NCBI GenBank assembly: GCA_006176705.1
Contig: QRFJ01000058.1
Span: 866,083-930,082 of the forward strand
Source of the DNA: Cocos nucifera
Lineage: Eukaryota; Streptophyta; Magnoliopsida; Arecales; Arecaceae
Direction of reading: 5' to 3'
DNA: 64,000 nt
The stretch's first letter is position 1; every line of letters starts with the position of its first letter. Below, piece by piece: positions 56,671 to 64,000 of the stretch. Both the position numbers and the translations under genes were made by a program. The notes under the pieces are model-generated. The model was not told where the DNA came from. It searched no databases and saw nothing but the letters and a program-made list of their open reading frames with translations.

Positions 56671-59600
56671 TGAAAAATATGCAGGGTTTCATGCTTGAAT
56701 TTTAAAATATTTTTAAAATAATATACAGCGAAAGATGCAGATTAAACTATTTAATCTATAAAAATATATAATTTAATTACTAAATCCTACATCTAGGATC
56801 TATAATATGTCACAATACATTCTTAAAATTAAAAATAAATATTTTGGTATTGATCAAATCAATATCCTAGATCTAGAATAATTCTAGATTTAAACCTTAG
56901 ATCGCATCTAGGTGAGAGAAGAGATCAGATCTCTTACCTTCGCATGGATTGAGAACTCCGCAGTTGATTTCTATTATTTTCTTTTAGAGTCGCACATACG
57001 TCCGGCCTCTATAGAAAGTCTACACGAGGCTGCAATAAAATCAAAGATTCGTCGAACGAAGATCCGCTCAAAAAGCTAGCTTCTTGCGGATCCCTCTAGA
57101 TGGTTAATCTAAAATTTATTCTTCAGATCTCTTGGACATTCCAAGAGATGAAGAATAAGAGGAGGAATAAGGAAGAAATCCAACCTTTGGATCTTCCAAA
57201 AATCAAAAATAAAATATATTAGAAAAGGTCCTAAGAGAAGACAAATCTTCTCTTTTAGGACATCAATGATTGATGTCCTGAAAACATCTCTATGCTAGAA
57301 TAAGGAGAGACCTTCTCCTTTAGACTTTTTTTATGTTTCTAGATCTTACACTCTCTGATTTTTTTTATAGAAAAATCTCACAAAAATATGGAGAAGAAGG
57401 ATTCTCAAAGAAATCCTAAGAGAAGACCTTCTTCTCTTCTTCTTCTCTTATCATGACATGATTAGATTATGTCCAAAAATGAGCATCCTACCCCAGCACC
57501 TTGGAGCACAAATCCCCATGCCCTCTTCCTCTCTCTCTCTCAAATTTTTATCATATAAAAATCATAAAGAAAATAATGAGAAAATAAACCTTGAAAGAAA
57601 ACTATGAGAGAAGACTTTCTTTCTTACCTTTGTCTTCATCAAGACATGAACCTTTCATGCCTTAATTTAGACATTTTCTCCAAAGAACTAGATGCCAATA
57701 ACCCTCACACCAACTCCTCTTTTTCTTTATCTTTTTGCTGTGGAATCACCAAAATTTTTGATGCTAAAAAATAATAGAAGGAGGCATCCCCTAACAACCT
57801 CCTTTGACTAGGTCAAAACCTAGTTTTTAGGAGGATTGTAAGGAATCCTATAGGGCGTCCAACTCTTGGACGCCCCTCCCATAAAACCAAGCATGAGATG
57901 CCTCAATTCCATGCATAAAACAAAGGAAAAATTGGTGACAAGAAAATAGGTTGGCGTGGGGAATATTGGTGCAAGATGGGAAGAGGGGTTTTGGTTTCAT
58001 AGGACTCTATCAAATAGAGTAAAACTCAAAACCAATTCCTATATTTGAGCAAATCAAATAAAATTCCAAATTCACTAGATATGGAATGTGGGAAATCAAT
58101 CTTAGGCATGAGAAATCACATAAAAATTTTGAAAATAAAATAAGTGGGTGTTGGGTTTTGAGACCTTGGCACAAGGAAGAAATAAGAAATCCTAGTCTAA
58201 CAAGGACTAGATCAAACTAATTTTAAACCCAATTAAAATAGGATTTGTGCAAGCCTAATTATGGGTGATTCTAGTTCAACTAGAAATCTAATTAAGTCAA
58301 GTTTAAATCATATTTAAATCTAATTTAAATTCTAACTCAATTAGGAATTAGGTGCACACAAATCCTAGTCCAACTAGGAATTATTTTTTCCTTGCAATTG
58401 GCTTATCCAATAAACCAATTGGACTTAACCCAATTATGTCCAAACCAATTCTAATTGAATCTAATTCAATTAAACTTGATCTCAGCCTGATTGCTCAATC
58501 AAATTGAGCCAATTAGCAATCCAATTGCTAATTGATCCTCCTACAATACTTGCATTAGATCAAACATCAATCGTATTGATAGTTTGATCTAAGAATGATT
58601 CTCAATCATCGATTAACCATCTGATCTGATTACGATCTCTAATGTGTATGATGCTATAGATTTGAACCTAAGCTGGTAGTATAGGAATCAATTTTTGTAC
58701 CAATCGAAGTAACTATTTAGCAATAATTTTCGACGTTCAGATAGGTTGAATGTATGCAAAGCAACATTCTTAGAACTTTGGACCATGGTTACTATATAAT
58801 TCATCCCTTTGATCAATAATGCACAAGACAACTTTGAGTACGCTGTCAACACTCATACAAGTCATCTCTATTGTGTCTCAAAATTTTGCAAATCTCGTGA
58901 CTCCTCACGAGGATTACCCAGGCCTAGGTTTTGCTAAATTGAAACACGAGTCATTCTCTTCCTAAAGCTAATCAGGAGTGGTCAATCCAAACATGACTCA
59001 CACACCGACTTCATAAGTACTTGACTATATTCAGAAATATTTTGAACCTATATTAGAAATACAGATAGTTCGGTACTAAAGTACAATGAGTTGCTTACAA
59101 GTCACCATGATAATCTCAGATTGGAAGGATACTTATACACTTACAAGTCAACATTCTTATAATCCTTGCCCATGGTTGCTGTATAATTCATTCCTTTGAT
59201 TAATAATGCTCAAGACGACTTCGAATATACTATCAACACTCATACAAGTTATCTCTATTGTATCTTAAAATTTTATAAATCTCGTGACTCCTCACGAGGA
59301 TTACCCAAGCCTCAATTTTGCTAAATTAAAATATGAGTCATTCTCTTCTTGCAGCTAATCAAGAGTGGTCAATCTCATCTTGACTCACACACCGACTTTA
59401 CAAGTACTTGACTGTACTTAGAAATCTTTCGAACCTATATTAGAAATACAGATAGTCCAGCATCAAAGTATAGTGAGTTGCTTGCAAGTCACCGTAATGA
59501 TCTCAGGTCGGAGGGACACTTATATCCATTGGCCTTAGTTAGCTACTCTTGACAGTAGAGTGCTACATTAGTCATGTTCAGTATAGATGTACTCTTATAT

Positions 59601-59926
59601 CTCACTTGAATGCCATACCAGTATCTCCATACTACTTGATTACGAGGATAACCAATGCATTTAGCATATAGCGATCTACACTCGATAAGTTATCATCCTT
59701 ATTAATAACTTATCATTTAATCATGAATAATTTAAGAACCATCCATAAATCCTCCTTTATCGTTTGATTATGGTTCTAAGAATTTCATCATAATTTAGAA
59801 GTTCATTTAAAGAAGATAGAACTTTTATGATGAATCAGCCAAATAACTATTATTATTAGATAATTTATATACTAATTTCAATCATCTATCACTTAGATGA
59901 TTGGCTTTAGGATATATTTTCTAACA
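56671..59926 (-). repeat. 3' LTR of element H
   Basis: This 3.26 kb LTR starts tgaaaaatatgcagggtttc, like the A LTR start, and ends gatatattttctaaca. It is lengthened by a tandem duplication at about 58764-59530 with period 387 and roughly 15% difference by eye. Confidence 0.82.
58764..59530. repeat. 387-bp tandem duplication in the H LTR
   Basis: acattctta..atggttgct at 58764 recurs at 59151, and the following 370 bases align (ctcgtgactcctcacgagga, gactcacacaccgactt, attagaaatacagatagt). The corresponding block is single in the A LTR. Confidence 0.85.
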
Positions 59927-60143
59927 ACTTCCACTTGGACTAAAGCCAATTAGAACTATATCAAATATCCTATCTTTCACTTGAGTTTATAGAACTCCTT
60001 AGTTTCGAGGTCTTAGCAAATGGGTTAGGACATATTTTCTAACAACTTCCACTTGGACTAAAGCCAATTAGAACTATATCAAATATCCTATCTTTCACTT
60101 GAGTTTATAGAACTCCTTAGTTTCGAGGTCTTAGCAAATGGGT
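59906..60143. repeat. 118-bp tandem duplication at the H LTR/polypurine junction
   Basis: atattttctaacaacttcca (59915 and 60033) through ttcgaggtcttagcaaatgg repeats with period 118 and only one or two differences. It duplicates the LTR tip, the polypurine tract and the end of RNase H. Confidence 0.88.
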
Positions 60144-60500
60144 CAGTCAAGTTCTCCTTTTTCATCAATTTTCCAAAGATTGACGTCATCTTGATCTAAA
60201 ATCAATAATGATAGTGATGCAGAATATGCTGGTCCTTTGGTTCTTTAGCCTGAGCTATGGATCCAGTGCTTACATGGCAGCATCATATGCCACGATGTAC
60301 TCTACATCACTAACTAAATAGACTATAATATCCTGCTTAGAATCTTTTCAGTAGATTGCTCCTACAATTAGGATATAATCTGACACTCTTTTACTATCAT
60401 CTTGATTTGACTAAAATCAAAATATCCATATATTTTAAGTTAGTATTTTCATATTTGAGTTATTGAAACTTAGTATTTTTCAAATACTTAAGGATTGTCT
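60144..60500 (-). pseudogene. Copia RNase H remnant of element H
   Basis: Homologous in position and sequence to 21950-22380 in A, with fragments of the AKEPK, GS.I and SDVAYE-like blocks in shifting frames. Several short deletions. Not functional. Confidence 0.65.
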
Positions 60501-61060
60501 ATATAATCTTTCAGTGGTTCTCACTTAGATCAGACTGGTATCTGCTCACTATCCTTAGTGAGTATACCATATCTGATCTTGAACATAAAAAAATTAGATG
60601 ATAACCAAATCTTTACTCCTTGCAATGCTGGAATGCTATTCTCGATTAAGAGAATTTCATTTATAGACAACACAAAGAATAACACTATAGAACATTTTGC
60701 CCACTTATAAATATAGGGTTTGTCTTTGTTCATAACAAAGGCATACATTCAAAATGTATGTTTAAACTCTGAGATGATAGTTAGACGGGCTTTATAGGTC
60801 CTTACCTTCCCGTCTGCACTACTCTGATCCTTTTGAAAATTCATTCATACCCAATGGATTTTATCCCTTTAGGTGAATCAACTAGTGTCCACACACTATT
60901 GATTTTCATAGACTTCAATTTGAATTATGTGGCTCCAAGCCACTTCTCAGAGTCAGATCATTGTATTGCATCTTTATAGGTGATCGGATCCTTGTTGTTT
61001 TGATCGAGCTCAACAGGATCGCCATCCCAGATCAAGATACTGAAGTATCTATCTAGCTAA
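60501..61060 (-). pseudogene. Copia reverse transcriptase of element H
   Basis: One frame is open at 60530-60748: NKDKPYIYKWAKCSIVLFFV then LSINEILLIENSIPALQG. The catalytic YVDDI site is LSINE here (about 60660-60675), so both Asp residues are lost. The region between this and the KW.FKR segment near 60830 is shorter than in A, so a large internal deletion (the VKTAFLN to GLKQ part) is likely. Confidence 0.72.
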
Positions 61061-61930
61061 TATGGTACTCTATCGGATCTCCTTAAAGGTGCTACTTTAA
61101 TGGGCTTCAGATTTGATCTGATCAAATCTGATTCTATAGGTTTACTAGATTGAATCGGTTCATTTTCTACTAGTCAAACTTTCCAAAGTTCAACTTCATA
61201 GGCATCGGTTCCTTCTCTAAGAATTTCTTTCTAAAAGAAATGTCCTACTGCTGATGAACATCTTATATTCTTCAGCATGATAGAATTAACAACCCTTAAA
61301 TACCTATTGGGCCAGGATCCAAGTTTATCTATGTGCAATCCTATGACATAGGCTGATCAACTCCAAATTCGAAGGTGAGAGAGTCTAAGTCTATGCCCGA
61401 TCCATATCCTATATGGAGTCTTTACAATAGATTTACTTGGTATATATTCAAAGCAAAATAAGTAGTCATAAGAGCACAACCCTAAAACAGATAGACAAGT
61501 GAATCCTATCGTGGATCGAACCATGTCTAATAAAGTTTAATTTCTCCTTTTAAATATACTATGTTCCGAAAAAAAATTCACTAAGAGAGAATCTTATTCT
61601 CTTCTAGATATGTTACAAACTTACTGGATAAGTATTCACCTTTTTGATTTGATCGAAGAGTTTTAATACCATTTTTAGTTTATTTTTCTATTTCATTATT
61701 GAATCATTCAAAAATTTCAAATGATTCATGCTAGACGCACCCATACGCAAATAAGTCATCTGTAATGAAATATTAATATCTTTCTCTAGCACTTAAGTTC
61801 ATAGGTCCACATACATCACTATATATAAGACTTAGAACTTTATCGGATCCTTTATCTTTTCTAGTAAAAAGTGATTTTATCATCTTTTCAAGAAGACAAG
61901 ACTCACAGGTTATCAATGATTCATAATCAT
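61061..61930 (-). pseudogene. Copia linker and integrase of element H
   Basis: Aligns with 23430-24350 of A: the linker with EFDENN-like sequence, an SRIWS.. block near 61360, LIRSNQKGEYL-like second-Asp block near 61640 with the Asp changed, and VCGP-like start near 61820. Many stops. Confidence 0.68.
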
Positions 61931-62450
61931 TGAAGTTGAGACTTTTCTCTCAAGCTAACTTGTTTATCCTGTTCTTGTCAAGATGACTAAGCCTATAATG
62001 CCAAAGATAGACATCCATGACATAATCTAACTTGGGTGTTTTTTAAATATGTACATTATATTTAACAAACTTTATCAATATTAAATATTATTTTCTTATT
62101 ATCCATGTATTATTGTAATATTATTCATAATGATATCACAACAATCTTCTTTATTAATAAATGATAACCATCTCTGACCAAAAGGCTAACAGAGATCACA
62201 TTTATCATAAACGATGGACAATAGTAATAATCACTCAAAATGATATCTTTTGAAAATAAGCTTGATAATTCCTAAAGCTAGAATTGGAACATGACTTTCA
62301 TCCCCAAGTTTAGGTATTTCTCATAATTTTCAAACATTCCACTTACCCATAGTCCTTGCAACAAATTGCATAGGACTACCGGTATCCAATACCTAGGTAG
62401 TAGAATTTTAAATAGAAAAATTTTAAGGTATTATCATATAATATCCTTGA
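61931..62450 (-). pseudogene. GAG-pre-integrase and protease remnant of element H
   Basis: LWH.RLSHLDKNRINKL-like at 61950-62010 and a VLDTGSPMQFVA-like segment near 62360-62400 (ggtatccaatacctaggt on the plus strand), where the DTG motif appears to survive. Frames broken. Confidence 0.65.
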
Positions 62451-62700
62451 TGAGCAAGTCTTGCTCCTTTCTCTTGTTCAGTCTATTATAGTCAAGAGAA
62501 GAAAGAAAATTCTTCTTCCTATGATCCTGCTTCTAGCAGTATAAGTACTATGCCTGATTTGGGTCAATATTGGATTAATTATTTTGACTGGGCTTAGAAG
62601 CTCCAATACGAACCCATTCATACTGCTGAACCAAATTCAACTTTCGATACTAATTATCGAAGTTGGATCCCATAAGTCATCACTATCTGACAGTAATTGG
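62451..62700 (-). pseudogene. Gag remnant of element H
   Basis: Only the zinc-knuckle region (near 62520-62560) and the N-terminal YDNWYRKLNL-like words (62635-62670) remain. About 0.6-0.7 kb of gag core seen in A and G is missing between them. Confidence 0.6.
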
Positions 62701-64000
62701 AGTAATTAGGATTTTGCCTTAATTTAAGAAAAGAGAACAATGACCTATTATATATGAATTATTTTAAGCCTAGAGACTTGGACTTTAGTCTTAAGGTTCT
62801 TCCACTATTTTATTCGAATTAGTAGCCTCTACCTCCAATTCGAAGAATTACTTTAATTTTCTAGTAGGTACTAGAATCTACATAGACTACACACAAGCTT
62901 GATTTTGGTTGGCCAACCCATGTGCATCTACGGATAGATTCATTAATCAATTATTTCTCTAAATAACTTTTAGTAATTTAATTTTATCCCAAAAATCTAA
63001 TCAGTAGGCTTTGACCTCCATTGTAATGATTCAGTTAGGTCCAACCATTAACATGACCATACTTGGTGCATCTAACCAATGAATAATTAAGTCCAACTTT
63101 GGTTGGCCAACCTAACCACCATTAGAGAGATACTTTCAAGTTATCATATTATAATTGATAATTCCATTAGTCAATAAGCACCGAGCCTTTGGGCCTCCAA
63201 TGATTATTGAGTTAATGAACTCATTATCATCCAACTTAATAGGAGGCTATGACTTAGTTATCTCTATAACTTTATCAATTTAAGAATCTAATAATTTTAG
63301 AAAATTTAAATTATTAATAATTTAAGGATAGAAAGGACATGGATCAATTTACTCCCACTGACTTTACCAAGTCAAGTCCTCCCACTGACTTCTCAAGTCA
63401 TTGATAAGGATTAGGATCAATATCGATCCAGAGGCATCTAGATCAATCTCACTGAATAAAATCGATCTCACTAATTTTTTATATGACATGAATTAGCATA
63501 AATCAATAAGCAACCTAATCAAGATCTGATTAACCACATTGACCAGATAAATGAGATCGATGGGAGGGTCTGCCAAAGCTTGCCTTAGATGCCATAAAAA
63601 ATAGCTAGGTAAGCAGGCTGTCAATTAAAAACTATCGATCTGGGAATGCCAGACTTATCTTAGACACCAATCGATTTATCAATTTTGATTTAGTCTGTTA
63701 AAAGACTCGGGCTCGACTATTAAGCCATGATCAGTATCTATTTGTTAGATGTATAGACTTTGATCAACTACAATTATTAAAGTGATCTATAGAAATAACC
63801 TAATTCTAATTAACTATTAATTAGATTTGATCAATTTTTTAACTTAGTCCATATTTAATCTAACCCTAGGTCTAACCCAGTTAAGGATCTGATCAAAGCT
63901 AACCCATTATCCTTTAACCCATGTTTTATGAAATTATCTTAGGATCTTTAAATCATAAATCTAGATCCTAAACAATCACTTAATTCTTAATTAAGTTTAA
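62701..64000 (-). other. Leader of element H, continuing past the window
   Basis: Homologous to the A and G leaders. It holds two perfect GGTTGGCCAACC palindromes (62907-62918 and 63101-63112) and two adjacent hairpins (63358-63375 and 63386-63400). No coding potential. Confidence 0.75.
63358..63400 (-). other. Doubled leader hairpin of H
   Basis: CTGACTT-tacc-AAGTCAA followed 10 bases later by TGACTT-ctc-AAGTCA. The hairpin is single in A and G and doubled here, flanked by a repeated tcctcccactgactt. Confidence 0.55.

Larger units (their letters stand above)
56671..64000 (-). mobile_element. Element H: decayed copia element, right end outside window
   Basis: Minus-strand order from the right: leader, gag remnant, protease, integrase, RT, RNase H, polypurine tract (duplicated), 3' LTR (56671-59926). 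The 5' LTR would lie beyond 64000. It is homologous to A and G but more diverged, with few open frames, so it is probably the oldest copia element of this family here. Confidence 0.82.

Noticed and set aside
1..64000. Bacterial-type operon, tRNA or rRNA genes
   Set aside because: None seen. 'tggtatcagagc' matches are primer-binding sites beside LTRs, not tRNA genes.

Overview
This is a plant nuclear window made almost entirely of LTR retrotransposons. It is AT-rich. Gag, protease, integrase, reverse transcriptase (RT) and RNase H can be read in pieces on both strands, primer-binding sites resemble the plant initiator-Met type, and no intact host gene, tRNA, rRNA or CRISPR array is visible. 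A run of exactly 1000 N (30529-31528) shows that it comes from a scaffolded assembly. The element types fit a flowering plant, perhaps a monocot, but the sequence alone does not name the species. For cross-reference I call the elements A to H.

Left part (1-13834). Element G is a minus-strand Ty1/copia element (RNase H, RT, integrase, protease, gag, about 2 kb leader, PBS, 1.07 kb LTR). It lies in the RT region of an older plus-strand copia element, F. A 5 kb stretch (gag, leader, LTR and the F fragment) occurs twice, at 1-4990 and 7927-12975. The two copies differ almost only by one-base indels, which suggests an assembly or consensus artefact or a very recent tandem duplication.

Centre (13836-54623). 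This is a four-level nest. Element E is a minus-strand Ty3/gypsy element of Tat type, carrying an antisense gene with its own TATA box and at least one intron-like segment. It is interrupted by C (minus-strand copia, gag only, 0.92 kb LTRs, TSD attcc/gttcc). C is interrupted in its 3' LTR by A (minus-strand copia, 2.74 kb LTRs, TSD caaac) and in its 5' LTR by D (plus-strand LTR-like segment). A is interrupted in gag by B (plus-strand copia, 2.27 kb LTRs, TSD gaccc). LTR divergence judged by eye falls from C (about 20%) to A (about 8-10%) to B (about 1.2%), as the nesting order requires. B contains the N gap, flanked by two copies of its own leader-gag-protease region, so either two contig ends were not merged or B is a tandem element.

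Right part (54624-64000). About 2 kb of unassigned sequence includes a roughly 180-bp tandem repeat. Element H follows: a heavily decayed minus-strand copia element with a 3.26 kb LTR lengthened by an internal tandem duplication, most of gag missing, and a leader that runs off the window.

No element is intact. B is the youngest but carries frameshifts, a stop and an RNase H deletion. The most interesting non-coding signals are a conserved hairpin and palindromes in the long leader shared by A, G and H, a dense W-box cluster in the B LTRs, a splice-site pair framing an intron-sized segment just before the B gag start, and a paired G-box upstream of the antisense gene in E.
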